DNA from: DASVHS01 sp035468985
GTDB lineage: Bacteria; Acidobacteriota; Thermoanaerobaculia; Gp7-AA8
NCBI GenBank assembly: GCA_035468985.1
Contig: DATISF010000007.1
Coordinates: 62,001-126,000 of the forward strand
Reading direction: 5' to 3'
Length of the DNA stretch: 64,000 nucleotides
In this document: one piece after another, positions 34,091 to 44,293 of the stretch
Layout: the number at the start of each line of letters is the position of its first letter
Numbering within the stretch: the stretch's first letter is position 1
The notes under the pieces: generated by a model
Seen by the model: the letters and a program-made list of their open reading frames with translations, nothing else
The model's database searches: none
What the model was told of the DNA's origin: nothing
Position numbers and translations under genes: made by a program

Positions 34091-34140
34091 CGCCTATACC
34101 GTTCGGTATACCCAAAATTCGCACTCTTGGCCGATAGGCG
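34091..34140 (+). promoter_or_regulatory. Nested palindromes upstream of the PAS-GGDEF-EAL gene, candidate operator
   Basis: Perfect palindromic arms TATACCG-TT-CGGTATA at 34095-34110, enclosed by CGCCTAT (34091-34097) and ATAGGCG (34134-34140). The inner site matches the TATACCG-AG-CGGTCAA site in front of the tetR gene (51412-51427). The form is typical of TetR-family operators; a site for the adjacent LuxR-type regulator is the alternative. Confidence 0.5.
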
Positions 34141-34161
34141 CGTGCGTCCACGGAAGTTACC

Positions 34162-35844
34162 TTGATAACTGAAGTAGTGGATGACATGCGAGCCTCTATG
34201 GCCGAACACACTTTCGCTCTCGACATGGTTGCGGTCTTCAGACAGACGCCCGACGGCCGTCTGCTTGATTGCAACGATGCCTGCGCCCGGATGCTCGGAT
34301 ACGAGTCTCGTGACGAGCTCCTTGCCGCCGGAAGACTGAATTACTTCAACGCCTCTGATGCCATGACGGTCATGGCGGCGCTTCCCGACCTCGGCACCCT
34401 GTCGAACGTGGAAGTGGCCATCCGCAAGAAGGACGGCTCGGTTGCGTGGGTCCTCCAGAACCTGAAGTACGTCAACGTCGCCGAGGCGGAGAAGGTGTGG
34501 ATCGAAGCGGCGATGTTCGATGTGACCGAGCAGCGCCAGGCCGTGCAGCTCCTCGAATTTCAGGCGCATCACGACGGGCTGACTGCGCTGCCGAACCGCT
34601 CGCTCGTCGTCGACCGTCTCAATGTCGCGTTGTCGCGCGCGAAACGGCATCGCAAACCGGTGGCCGTGATGCTGCTCGACATCGACCATTTCGAGCTGGT
34701 CAACACGACCTTCGGACACGGCATCGCCGACCGTCTGCTCAAATCGGTCGCCGATCGGCTGACCTCGAGCGTGCGTGAAGACGATGCAGTCGGTCGCTTC
34801 GGAAGCGACGAATTCATGATCGTGCTGACGGAAATGGCCGCGGATACCGACGCCGCGATCGCCGCGCAGCGCATCCTCGATGTGATCTCCACCCAGTTCA
34901 CGGTGGACGTGCAGACGATCGACGTCAAGGCCAGCATCGGAATCGCCGTCACTCCGCAGGATGGGATGACCGCCGACGCCCTCGTGAAGAACGCAACCAC
35001 CGCGATGTACCAGGCGAAGGAGCGCGGGCGGAACATGTTCCGCTTCCACGTTCCGGAGCTGAACGCCCGCGCCCTCGAGCGCGCGTCGCTCATCGCCAGC
35101 CTGCGCCGCGGTCTGAGCCGCAACGAATTCGAAGTGCACTATCACCCCGAGGTGAACGTGCAGACCGGCCGTATCGAGTGCATCGAAGCGCTCGTGCGGT
35201 GGCGTCACCCCGACCTCGGACTGGTGGCGCCGGGCGAATTCCTTCCGGCCGCAGAGCAGGGCAATCTCGATGGTCTGATCGGCGAGTTCGTCATCAACGA
35301 GGCCTGCCGTCAGCTGAGGCAGTGGCACAAAGAGGGGATGACCGGATTCCGGATGGCCATCAACCTGTCGTCCCGTCAGTTCCACGACCGCGCGCTGCAG
35401 CGCATTCTCGAGGATGCCGTTGCCGAGGCGAGCCTGGATCCCTCGGCGCTGGAGCTCGAGATCAACGAGCACGTGCTGGCGCATTCGCTGCGCTCGACCG
35501 ACGTGCTGACGAAGCTTCACGCGTTCGGCGCCCGCGTGGCGATCGACGATTTCGGCAGCGGCGGAGTCTCGTTCACCGATCTCCGCGACATGCCGGTGAG
35601 CACGCTCAAGATCGCCCCGAGCTTCGTGCACAACATGCTCAATCGTGCCGACGACGCGGCGATGGTGCAGGCGATGATCACGATGGCGCGGGGACTCGAT
35701 CTCCGGATCGTCGCCGAGGGTGTGGAGTCGAAGGACCAGCTCTCGTATCTGTTGTCGAGACGCTGCACGGACATGCAGGGATTCTTCTTCGGTAAACCGC
35801 TACCGGCTTTCGCTCTCGCGGAAACGCTGCGGATGCAGCACTGA
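34162..35844 (+). CDS. PAS-GGDEF-EAL protein, probable c-di-GMP phosphodiesterase
   Basis: 560 residues from TTG 34162, preceded by GGAAG; in-frame ATGs at 34186 and 34198 are alternatives. No membrane segment. PAS domain ~15-135. GGDEF domain ~145-305 is degenerate: G214-S215-D216-E217-F218 in place of GGDEF, and LVNTTFGHGIAD departs from the usual IND..GH..GD. EAL domain ~320-555 keeps E342 of EAL, NLSSRQ, the ELEINE glutamates, D462-D463 of IDDFGSG, K483 and the AEGVE glutamate, but the Asp after LKI is Ala485. It most likely hydrolyses c-di-GMP, with the GGDEF part as a regulatory GTP-binding module; dual activity cannot be excluded. A bidirectional terminator follows. Confidence 0.88.
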   Translation: MITEVVDDMRASMAEHTFALDMVAVFRQTPDGRLLDCNDACARMLGYESRDELLAAGRLNYFNASDAMTVMAALPDLGTLSNVEVAIRKKDGSVAWVLQNLKYVNVAEAEKVWIEAAMFDVTEQRQAVQLLEFQAHHDGLTALPNRSLVVDRLNVALSRAKRHRKPVAVMLLDIDHFELVNTTFGHGIADRLLKSVADRLTSSVREDDAVGRFGSDEFMIVLTEMAADTDAAIAAQRILDVISTQFTVDVQTIDVKASIGIAVTPQDGMTADALVKNATTAMYQAKERGRNMFRFHVPELNARALERASLIASLRRGLSRNEFEVHYHPEVNVQTGRIECIEALVRWRHPDLGLVAPGEFLPAAEQGNLDGLIGEFVINEACRQLRQWHKEGMTGFRMAINLSSRQFHDRALQRILEDAVAEASLDPSALELEINEHVLAHSLRSTDVLTKLHAFGARVAIDDFGSGGVSFTDLRDMPVSTLKIAPSFVHNMLNRADDAAMVQAMITMARGLDLRIVAEGVESKDQLSYLLSRRCTDMQGFFFGKPLPAFALAETLRMQH

Positions 35845-35867
35845 GAGCGAGCGCATTGCAGAGAGAC

Positions 35868-35901
35868 AAAAGGGCGGACCGCAAGGTCCGCCCTTCTTGT
35901 T
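35868..35901. terminator. Bidirectional terminator between convergent genes
   Basis: Hairpin AAGGGCGGACC-GCAA-GGTCCGCCCTT with a T-rich stretch on the plus side and AAAA (TTTT on the minus strand) on the other. It separates the PAS-GGDEF-EAL gene from the convergent small membrane protein gene. Confidence 0.85.
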
Positions 35902-35912
35902 TCTGCCGCGAT

Positions 35913-36224
35913 TTACTTCCTCAGGCGCCGCGTCGCGGTCGAGTCGCCGAGCAACTCGATGTCGTCGTCGAGCAGCTCACGGGTGGAGCGCTGACTCTCG
36001 GCCGGAATCAACAGCGCGCCGGCCGCGATCATCAGAACCGAAAGCAGGATCATTTCCGGTGCGGTGTGCGGGACGGCAAGGAAGAACGCGAGCGCGCAGG
36101 CGCCGCTCAGCGTCACGTAGAAGCTGAGGCTGCGCTGGTGCCGGATGACGGAACGGATCGCGAAGAAGCAGGCGATCAGCGCCGCACCGCCGAACACTGC
36201 CTGGCAGAGAGAGAGAATCATCAT
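35913..36224 (-). CDS. Small membrane protein of unknown function
   Basis: 103 residues from ATG 36224, which follows TGGAGGCTTC; the open frame extends upstream through a terminator hairpin, so the longer form is rejected. Three hydrophobic stretches (~3-23, ~33-50 and ~55-72) suggest an inner-membrane protein with a soluble C-terminal tail rich in acidic and basic residues (ELLDDDIELLGDSTATRRLRK). No family recognised. It has its own ribosome site and lies between two terminators, so it is probably transcribed alone. Confidence 0.6.
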   Translation of the reverse strand: MMILSLCQAVFGGAALIACFFAIRSVIRHQRSLSFYVTLSGACALAFFLAVPHTAPEMILLSVLMIAAGALLIPAESQRSTRELLDDDIELLGDSTATRRLRK

Positions 36225-36240
36225 GAAGCCTCCAGAAAAT

Positions 36241-36272
36241 AAAAGGAGGGCGTGTGGGTACGCCCTCCTTTT
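36241..36272 (-). terminator. Terminator after the penicillin acylase gene
   Basis: Stem AAAAGGAGGGCGT / ACGCCCTCCTTTT with T-runs on both strands, 64 bases beyond the stop codon of the minus-strand acylase and just upstream of the small membrane protein gene. Confidence 0.85.
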
Positions 36273-36335
36273 CCGATCGATGTGAGGCTCATTCTCCGGC
36301 AATACGCTTTGCGCCGCGCGTAAGCTGGATCACGT

Positions 36336-38612
36336 TCACTTTTTCGTTGGAGCCGGCTGCAGAATCAGGGTATCGCCTGCATTTCCTTCGATTTGCGCCC
36401 TGCTGAAGAGCAGCGGGAAATAATCGCCGCGCGCCCACAGGGGGACGAGATCGTCGTAATGCGCGCTTCCTGGGCTTCCGCTCTGACCCGGAACGTTGAT
36501 CGCCAGCGAGCGGTCCCAGTCGCCGAGGTCGACGATTTCTCGGAAGCTCGCACCGTGAACCTGTTCGAATGACGGAGGCCGCGCGGCAGTCACGTCGATC
36601 GTGTCGCCGTCGCCGGGCCGCTCGATCGGGCCGCGGTCGAACTTCGCTTCGTCCCCGCGTTTGTCGAGGCCGTGGCGGAAGTGGACGACGTGAATCGCGC
36701 CCCAGCGCCATCGCGATGGATCGTCGCCCATCACCGCTCGCGCCTCGTCGAAGGCCTGGTGCAGCGTTCCCAGAAGCAGCCTGGAGCGATCCTCGAGCGG
36801 CAGGTTGCCGATCGTGCGCAGCATCGAACGCAGCGGCAGAACGCGCTCGCCGATCGGGACCAGGTCATTGCGGAGATCGCGCTGCACGAACGCGGAGCGG
36901 AGGCGGCGCATCCAGATTTCGTAAAGCGCGGCGGCAGGGGAGTCGACGGTCACCGAGCCGTCCCAGGCAAGGAGCAGATCGACGGCGGGATCGGAGCCGG
37001 CTGAAGCCGGTGCTCCATTCTTCAGGATGTCGAGGACTTCTTTCGCTGCACGGCTGGTGACGTCATTCTGCAGCGCCGCCATGTCGCCGAGCGTCATCTT
37101 GTGCTGCTCGGCGATCCACCGTTGCAGCACCTCGTGGATGCGCTCGACGCGATAAGGCGCCGCCCACCCGTAGCCGAGGTTCCGACGGTCGTCACGGGCG
37201 ATGATCATGTGGTTGGCCGTGGCGATGAACGCGTCCTGCGGATTGAAACTGCGCGGCAAGGCGTCCAGATCGAACCAGCCGGACCATTCGAATTTGCCGC
37301 TCGCGCCGTCGACCGGAAGAAGCCCGGTCCACGATCGTTTCGGCGTCATCGCCGCCGATTGCTCGCCGATGTTGCCGTCGCGATCGGCGTAGACGAAGTT
37401 CTCCGCCGGCGCTTTCCATCTCCGCAGCGCGGTGAGGAACTCGTTCCAGTTCTTCGCACGATCGAGCGCGAGTGACGCCAGATATCCGGCCGTTCCCGGT
37501 TCCGCTCCCGCCCAGCGCAGAGCCAGGGCACGATTGGTATCCCTCCAGACGACGGGACCGTGGCGCGTGAATTCGATCTCGACGTCAACCGGCTTCCCGC
37601 CCTTCACCGCGATCCGCTCGCGCTCGACGCGCATGTCGCGCCAGCCGCTCTCCGTCCTGTACTGGCGGGGATGGCCGGGGCGCAGCGTCTCGATGTAAAA
37701 GTCTTCCTGATCGACCGGAAAGACGGTGATTCCCCACGCGACGGACGCATTGTGGCCGATTGCGACGCCAGGCAGCGCCGGCTCGACCGCGCCGATGACA
37801 TCCCACCCCGGCGCAACGAGGTGCACGAGATAGCGCAATGAAGGAAGGGCGATCGTGCGGTGCGGATCGTTCGCCAGAATCGGTTTGCCGCTCTCGGTGA
37901 CCGAGCCGGCCACGACCCAGTTGTTGCTGCCGGCCGGAACCTCGATCCGAAGATCGCTGCCGATGTAGTTGCGCAGGGCCTCAGGTCCGAGACCCGTGTA
38001 GTCGAGCCCTGGAATCGGATCGAGATCCGTCGATGGCTGCGGATCGAGAAGGATCGACGCCTTGTCGATGCCGATCGACGTCAGCAGCTTTGCGTTGGTC
38101 AGCTCCGCGGCGGCATTGGACATCAGTCCGTATGCGGCCATGCGCTGGACGCAATCCTCGGGCTTCCACGGTTCGGGCGCGAAACCGGCGAGCCGGAACT
38201 CGGGCGGGAGATCATGCTTGCGCGAGGCGATGAATGCGTTGATGCCGTCGGTGAAGGCCGCGAGAATCGCGCGCGTGTCCGGTGCGTAGCTCTCGAACTC
38301 CTTCTGCATCGATCCGCGATAGCGGAGCTTGCGCGCGGCGGCATCGCGCTCGACGAATTTCTCGCCGAAGACCGCGGCGAGTCGTCCCTGTCCGGCGCGC
38401 TTCCAGATCTCCATCTGATAGAGGCGATCCTGCGCCTGCACGAATCCCTGCGCGAAAAAGAGATCGTGCTGGTTCGAGGCGTAGATGTGCGGCACGCCCC
38501 ACTTGTCGCGGATCACTGTGACTTCCGCGCGCAAACCGGCGAGGCGCAGTGGAGCGGCGGCCGTCTCGGCTGCCGAAAGCGCAATCAGAAGGACGAAAAG
38601 AAGTCTTCGCAC
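36336..38612 (-). CDS. Penicillin acylase family Ntn hydrolase
   Basis: Exported amidase of 758 residues with a signal peptide (~1-20). Family members are made as a precursor that cuts itself to expose an N-terminal Ser nucleophile on the beta chain; here this is S229 in GSNNWVVAG, followed by the expected NDPH and the oxyanion/binding segment VAWGITVFPVDQEDFY. Alpha-chain hallmarks include VIRDKWGVPHIYA and QGFVQAQDRLYQME. Substrates may be N-acyl amides such as acyl-homoserine lactones, penicillins or related compounds; this cannot be decided here. Residues near 530 (NGAPASAGSDP) are encoded by a palindromic repeat that also forms the M28 C-terminus. The gene is divergent from the M20 peptidase gene, 35 bases apart. 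Confidence 0.9.
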   Translation of the reverse strand: MRRLLFVLLIALSAAETAAAPLRLAGLRAEVTVIRDKWGVPHIYASNQHDLFFAQGFVQAQDRLYQMEIWKRAGQGRLAAVFGEKFVERDAAARKLRYRGSMQKEFESYAPDTRAILAAFTDGINAFIASRKHDLPPEFRLAGFAPEPWKPEDCVQRMAAYGLMSNAAAELTNAKLLTSIGIDKASILLDPQPSTDLDPIPGLDYTGLGPEALRNYIGSDLRIEVPAGSNNWVVAGSVTESGKPILANDPHRTIALPSLRYLVHLVAPGWDVIGAVEPALPGVAIGHNASVAWGITVFPVDQEDFYIETLRPGHPRQYRTESGWRDMRVERERIAVKGGKPVDVEIEFTRHGPVVWRDTNRALALRWAGAEPGTAGYLASLALDRAKNWNEFLTALRRWKAPAENFVYADRDGNIGEQSAAMTPKRSWTGLLPVDGASGKFEWSGWFDLDALPRSFNPQDAFIATANHMIIARDDRRNLGYGWAAPYRVERIHEVLQRWIAEQHKMTLGDMAALQNDVTSRAAKEVLDILKNGAPASAGSDPAVDLLLAWDGSVTVDSPAAALYEIWMRRLRSAFVQRDLRNDLVPIGERVLPLRSMLRTIGNLPLEDRSRLLLGTLHQAFDEARAVMGDDPSRWRWGAIHVVHFRHGLDKRGDEAKFDRGPIERPGDGDTIDVTAARPPSFEQVHGASFREIVDLGDWDRSLAINVPGQSGSPGSAHYDDLVPLWARGDYFPLLFSRAQIEGNAGDTLILQPAPTKK
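36993..37016. repeat. NGAPA-type palindromic repeat inside the acylase gene
   Basis: On the minus strand GGAGCACCGGC-TTCA-GCCGGCTCC, preceded by AAT, read in the same frame as the copy at 955-980 and encoding NGAPASAG. The surrounding protein continues without frameshift. Confidence 0.7.
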
Positions 38613-38647
38613 GCCGCGTATCGTAGCGTCACTGATAGGCTCTCGGT

Positions 38648-40078
38648 ATGAAACGCGTCCTGATTTCGATCATCGTTGCCGCATTTCCGTGCCTTGCCGC
38701 GACATCCGATCCGGTGACGGCGAGGGTGCGCGAATACCGGATCGCGAACGAGCCCGCGATCACGCAGGAGCTCATCGCGTTCCTCGGCATTCCCAATCTC
38801 GCCTCCGACGCCGTGGCCATCGAGAAGAACGCCCAGGCGATCCGGCAGATGTTCGGGAAACGCGGGATCGACGCGCATCTGCTCCGGCTCGGTACCGCGC
38901 CGCCGCTCGTCGTCGCGGATCTCCACGCTCCCGGAGCGACCCGGACGATCGGCTTCTACGCTCACTATGACGGTCAGCCTGTCGATCCTTCGCAGTGGTC
39001 CAATCCGCCGTGGCAACCGGTCGTGCGGGATGGACGCGTATACGCGCGTTCGGCGAGCGATGACAAGGCGCCCATCGTAGCGATGCTCGTGGCGCTCGAC
39101 GCGATAACCGCTTCGCGGATCACGCCGGGGGTGAATCTGAAGTTCGTTCTCGAAGGCGAAGAGGAGGCGGGCTCGCCGCATCTTCCCGCATATCTCGAGA
39201 AATATGCCGGCGATCTGCGCGTCGACGCGTGGATGCTTTGCGACGGTCCAGTGCATCAAAGCCGCAAACCGCTGTTGTACTTCGGCGCGCGCGGAGTCAT
39301 CGACGTGGAGGTGACGGTCTATGGCCCCGCGCGTCCGCTCCACAGCGGTCACTACGGCAACTGGGCGCCGAATCCCATCGTCGCGCTCACGCACCTGATC
39401 GACAGCATGCGCGACACCGATGCGCGCATTCTCATCGAGCATTTCTACGACGACGTGCTGCCGCTGTCCGCCGTGGAGCGAGACGCGATCGGCAGGGTGG
39501 CCTCGTTCGACCCGTCGATCCGGACGGAACTGGCTCTCGGCCGGACCGAAGGTCCTTCGCTGAACGAGCAGATTCTCAAGCCCGCGCTCAACCTGCGCGG
39601 CTTTGCTGCCGGAAACGTCGGCGAGAAGGCCTCGAACAGCATTCCCGCGGAAGCCCGCGCATCGATCGATTTCCGTCTCGTTCCCAATCAGAGTCCGGAA
39701 CGGGTTCAGAAGCTCGTCGAGCAGCACATCGAGAAACAGGGGTTCTTCATCGTGCGCGACAGGCCCGATGAAGCCACGCGCCTCGGGCATCCGAACGTGG
39801 TGCAAATGGTGTGGGGAACTGGCTATCCCGCTGCGCGCACGGCGATGGATTCGGCGATCGCAAAACGAGTGATGACACTCTCCGGTCCCGACACCGTGAT
39901 CCTGCCGTCCCTCGGCGGCAGCATTCCGATGTACCTCTTCACGCGCGGCGGAACGCCCGTGATCGGCGTACCGATCGTCAACCACGACAACAATCAGCAC
40001 GCGGCGAACGAGAACCTGCGCCTGCAGAACCTGTGGGACGGCATCGAGCTGTTCGCGCGGCTCTTCGCGGGCCTGTGA
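38648..40078 (+). CDS. M20 family metallopeptidase, exported
   Basis: 476 residues with a probable signal peptide (~1-18, MKRVLISIIVAAFPCLAA). Family M20 hydrolases use two zinc ions to release amino acids from dipeptides or other small peptides. Visible zinc and catalytic residues: the first His and Asp in FYAHYDGQP, bridging Asp in YARSASDDKA, the catalytic Glu pair in EGEEEAGSPHL, and a late His in NHDNNQHAANENL. The dimerisation/lid domain (~205-340) has LHSGHYGNWAPNP. Length fits the M20 dipeptidase group. The acylase gene is divergent and only 35 bases away, so the promoters overlap. Confidence 0.9.
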   Translation: MKRVLISIIVAAFPCLAATSDPVTARVREYRIANEPAITQELIAFLGIPNLASDAVAIEKNAQAIRQMFGKRGIDAHLLRLGTAPPLVVADLHAPGATRTIGFYAHYDGQPVDPSQWSNPPWQPVVRDGRVYARSASDDKAPIVAMLVALDAITASRITPGVNLKFVLEGEEEAGSPHLPAYLEKYAGDLRVDAWMLCDGPVHQSRKPLLYFGARGVIDVEVTVYGPARPLHSGHYGNWAPNPIVALTHLIDSMRDTDARILIEHFYDDVLPLSAVERDAIGRVASFDPSIRTELALGRTEGPSLNEQILKPALNLRGFAAGNVGEKASNSIPAEARASIDFRLVPNQSPERVQKLVEQHIEKQGFFIVRDRPDEATRLGHPNVVQMVWGTGYPAARTAMDSAIAKRVMTLSGPDTVILPSLGGSIPMYLFTRGGTPVIGVPIVNHDNNQHAANENLRLQNLWDGIELFARLFAGL

Positions 40079-40186
40079 GTGTCGAAGCGCACACCTGATC
40101 GCGACACCGTGATTCATACGACGATTCTGAGTGGCCGATCACAGCGCGCGACATAGATTCAACGCAACCAGCCAGGAGGAACGCGT

Positions 40187-40861
40187 ATGCGAATGGGGAT
40201 GATGCTCTTTGCGGCATTCGTGTCCCTGCCGCTTGCCGCGCAGCGGGCCACCCGGATCGAGTACGGCAAACCCGTCGAGTTGCGAAACGTGAAGATCGCG
40301 TACATCTCGACCACCGACGATGACGATCTCGCGAAAGAGGCGAGGCGGCAGCTGATGGAGCTTCTGCCGGCGCTGGCGTTTGCGGGAAGCGAGGAAGAAG
40401 GTGACGTGACGCTCGCCTTCAGCCGGAAGCCGAACGGCAATGGCAACGGCGACGGCTCCGCGGCAAAGCAATTCACGACGACGATGTACGTCGCGCGCGC
40501 AACGGGCGGCATGACGATCCGCGTCTACCTCGATGCGACGTCGACGAAGACCGATCTTGCCGAGGCGGTCAGTGAGGTGATCAAGCCCGCGTGCAATCTC
40601 CTGCAGAAAGCAAATCCGCGACAGCTCGGATCGCCGGCAATCGCGGTGACTCCACAGAACCAGCGCATGATCCACACGACCGCCGGGCTGCGGCCCGGTT
40701 TGTCGAAGCGCGAGGTCCTGGACGCGCTCGGCGTTCCGACAAATGTCACCGGTCGTGCAACATACACGCAGACGTGGGTCTACAAGACGAGCGACGGAGA
40801 CATCCGGCTCGTGTTTGGTGGCGAACGCCTCGTGGCCGTGACCGTCCCGGAAAAGAAGTGA
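40187..40861 (+). CDS. Exported protein with BamE/SmpA-like C-terminal segment
   Basis: 224 residues; ATG 40187 follows AGGAGGAACGCGT. Signal peptide ~1-18 (ending PLAA), no lipobox Cys. The middle is unfamiliar and includes a polar loop, KPNGNGNGDG. The C-terminal ~165-222 resembles the BamE/SmpA fold: a LRPGLSKREVLDALGVPT helix is followed by an aromatic strand TQTWVYKTSDGDIRLVF. BamE belongs to the outer-membrane barrel assembly complex, but this protein is not a lipoprotein and is longer, so it is called BamE-like only. Nothing in the sequence ties it to the convergent groEL gene downstream. Confidence 0.55.
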   Translation: MRMGMMLFAAFVSLPLAAQRATRIEYGKPVELRNVKIAYISTTDDDDLAKEARRQLMELLPALAFAGSEEEGDVTLAFSRKPNGNGNGDGSAAKQFTTTMYVARATGGMTIRVYLDATSTKTDLAEAVSEVIKPACNLLQKANPRQLGSPAIAVTPQNQRMIHTTAGLRPGLSKREVLDALGVPTNVTGRATYTQTWVYKTSDGDIRLVFGGERLVAVTVPEKK

Positions 40862-40863
40862 AC

Positions 40864-40896
40864 AAAAAAAAGGGCGGGCCGAATCGGCCCGCCCTT
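40864..40896 (-). terminator. Rho-independent terminator of groEL
   Basis: Minus-strand stem AAGGGCGGGCCG-ATT-CGGCCCGCCCTT followed by TTTTTTTTG, about 28 bases beyond the groEL stop codon. The hairpin may also stop the convergent plus-strand gene. A short (CGAT)4 run lies beside it at 40894-40911. Confidence 0.9.
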
Positions 40897-40923
40897 CGAT
40901 CGATCGATCGATGTGATCGCGTT

Positions 40924-42567
<1,644 letters not shown>

Positions 42568-42570
42568 GGC

Positions 42571-42885
42571 TTATCCCTCCACAATCGCGAGAACTTCGTC
42601 CTCGCGGAGAATCGTGTACTCGACGTCATCGATCTTGATCTCGGTGCCGGAGTACTTGCCGATGAGAATGGTGTCGCCCTTCTTGACGTCGAGCTTCATC
42701 CGTTTCCCGTCTTCGTTGAATTTGCCTTCGCCGACGGCGATGACTTCCGCTTCCTGCGGTTTTTCCTTGGCGGTGTCGGGGATGATGATCCCGCCGCGCA
42801 TGGTCTCCCTGGCCTCTTTGCGACGCACAACGATGCGGTCGTAGAGGGGCCGGAGCTTAAGCTGAGTAGCGACTGCTGTTGCCAT
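42571..42885 (-). CDS. groS: Co-chaperonin GroES (10 kDa)
   Basis: 104 residues, typical for GroES plus a short N-terminal extension (MATAVATQL). Caps the GroEL ring. Visible family segments: LRPLYDRIVVRRKE, the mobile loop with GGIIIPDTAKEKP, the EVIAVGEGK strand and GDTILIGKYSGTEIKIDDVEY. ATG 42885 is preceded by AAGGAGGAGTTTCGA. First gene of the groES-groEL operon, 84 bases downstream of the CIRCE element. Confidence 0.97.
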   Translation of the reverse strand: MATAVATQLKLRPLYDRIVVRRKEARETMRGGIIIPDTAKEKPQEAEVIAVGEGKFNEDGKRMKLDVKKGDTILIGKYSGTEIKIDDVEYTILREDEVLAIVEG

Positions 42886-42969
42886 TCGAAACTCCTCCTT
42901 GTTCAGTGTTTTCTTGAAGTTACGCGCGGGGGACCCCCGCGGATTCGAGCCTGTTTTGCGAGGGTTGAG

Positions 42970-42996
42970 TTAGCACTCAAGCCTCACGAGTGCTAA
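42970..42996 (-). promoter_or_regulatory. CIRCE operator (HrcA-binding site)
   Basis: Perfect TTAGCACTC-N9-GAGTGCTAA, the consensus HrcA operator. It begins at the last base of the -10 hexamer and covers the predicted transcription start, so bound HrcA would block initiation; heat shock inactivates HrcA. No hrcA gene is in the window. Confidence 0.97.
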
Positions 42997-43024
42997 CAAT
43001 ATGCACGGGAGATTATTCTGTCAA
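42996..43024 (-). promoter_or_regulatory. Sigma70-type promoter of groES-groEL
   Basis: Minus strand: TTGACA (43019-43024), 17-base spacer, TATTGT (42996-43001). A consensus -35 and near-consensus -10 directly abutting CIRCE. Confidence 0.85.
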
Positions 43025-43035
43025 GAGGGGGTGGG

Positions 43036-44289
43036 TCAGCGGTGGACGGCGTGGCGGCGCGGAGGCGATCCGAGCCGCAGCGTGACGGAGTTGTTCTGCG
43101 CGTCGGGATCCTCGGTGATCGCAATGATGATCGCTCTGATCGTTCCTCCGAATCCGGTTGCATCGACGTGAAGGGTGAGCACGAAAGCGACCGTGGTCGC
43201 CGCGGGGAATGGGTCGAATAGGTCGCATGCCACGAGACTTTCGCCCGGTGAAACCCGACCGCAGCTGAATCGTGGTCCGGCGGTCTGCTGAAAAGAGCGG
43301 AATGTAATTCCCGTCGGCAGCATGATCTGGAGGCTTGGCTGTGTCGAAGTGTCCGGACCGTCGTTTCGGAAGGTGAATTGGATTGGGACATCGGTGTTCA
43401 CGTGAACGGCCGACGCAGGAACCATGGTCACAGACATGTCAGCGACACCCGGCAAAGACACGGGGACCCAGACAGTTTGTCCGGAGTCGTTCGGCGTAGG
43501 GTCGACGTCGTCAAAGGTCAGGGCACCGGCGCTCGCGGAGAATGCGCTGGACTCGAAACTCGGCGCGTTGGCGACGACGGTGAGCGTACGGATCTCGCCC
43601 GGAGCCATGTCGCCGACGTTGCACTGAGCGCTTGCGGATCCGAACGAGCACGTTCCTGTCGATGGCGTCATCGACACGTTCGTGCCTTCATAGACCGATG
43701 CACCAATTCGAGCGTTTCGCGCCGGATCGGGACCGCGATTGGAGGCGGTGAATATCCACGAGACCTTCTCGGTCGGTTTCACGCGTTCCGCGCCCGCTGT
43801 GAGGGTCCCCACGAGATCCGCACGTCCCCGCACGGACGTGGATACCGTGGTCGAGTTGTTCGACGGATCCGAATCGGGAGTGTCGCTCGTGACGGAGCCG
43901 ATGACCGTCGCATTGCTATCGATCGGGTACGTCAGCGGGATGTCGTAGTAGAGCGTGACACCGTTTCCGCTCCCCGGCGCCAGCGAAGAATAGGTGCAGG
44001 AAATCGGGCCGGCCGACCCTTCCGGAGGAGCGCTGCACGGCACATTCCTCAGATTAAACCCGTTGAACGTCGTCGAAGGCGGGAGGGAGATGTTCAGCCG
44101 CACGTTGGTCGCAGTCGCAGAGCCTTGATTGCGAACGCTGATCGACGCGCTGCCGACCGATCCGCGAGCGACTGTTTTGAACGCGGGAAGTGTCGAACCG
44201 GTTGCTGCGAGATCGGTTTGGCAGTAGCCGATGCCGGGAATCGAGAATGTGACGAGCACAGCGAGCAGACGGCTCATGAATCGAATCAT
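43036..44289 (-). CDS. Exported DUF11-repeat protein
   Basis: 417 residues; ATG 44289 or 44277 (MSRLLAVLV), both give a signal peptide ending near GYCQ. Three DUF11-like immunoglobulin-type repeats follow (~27-150, ~155-275, ~280-405) with the recurring pattern of bare-noun strands such as SISVRNQGSATATNVRL, IFTASNRGPDPARNAR and QFTFRNDGPDTS. There is no membrane anchor or sortase signal. The C-terminus is basic, PPRRHAVHR, like tails of other exported proteins here. Its start lies four bases after the dehydrogenase stop codon, so it is the last gene of the co-directional efflux cluster. Function unknown; surface or extracellular structural role is likely. Confidence 0.75.
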   Translation of the reverse strand: MIRFMSRLLAVLVTFSIPGIGYCQTDLAATGSTLPAFKTVARGSVGSASISVRNQGSATATNVRLNISLPPSTTFNGFNLRNVPCSAPPEGSAGPISCTYSSLAPGSGNGVTLYYDIPLTYPIDSNATVIGSVTSDTPDSDPSNNSTTVSTSVRGRADLVGTLTAGAERVKPTEKVSWIFTASNRGPDPARNARIGASVYEGTNVSMTPSTGTCSFGSASAQCNVGDMAPGEIRTLTVVANAPSFESSAFSASAGALTFDDVDPTPNDSGQTVWVPVSLPGVADMSVTMVPASAVHVNTDVPIQFTFRNDGPDTSTQPSLQIMLPTGITFRSFQQTAGPRFSCGRVSPGESLVACDLFDPFPAATTVAFVLTLHVDATGFGGTIRAIIIAITEDPDAQNNSVTLRLGSPPRRHAVHR

Positions 44290-44293
44290 AGCG

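Noticed and set aside
40894..40911. Tandem CGAT units beside the groEL terminator
   Set aside because: Only about four copies; a short low-complexity run with no sign of function.
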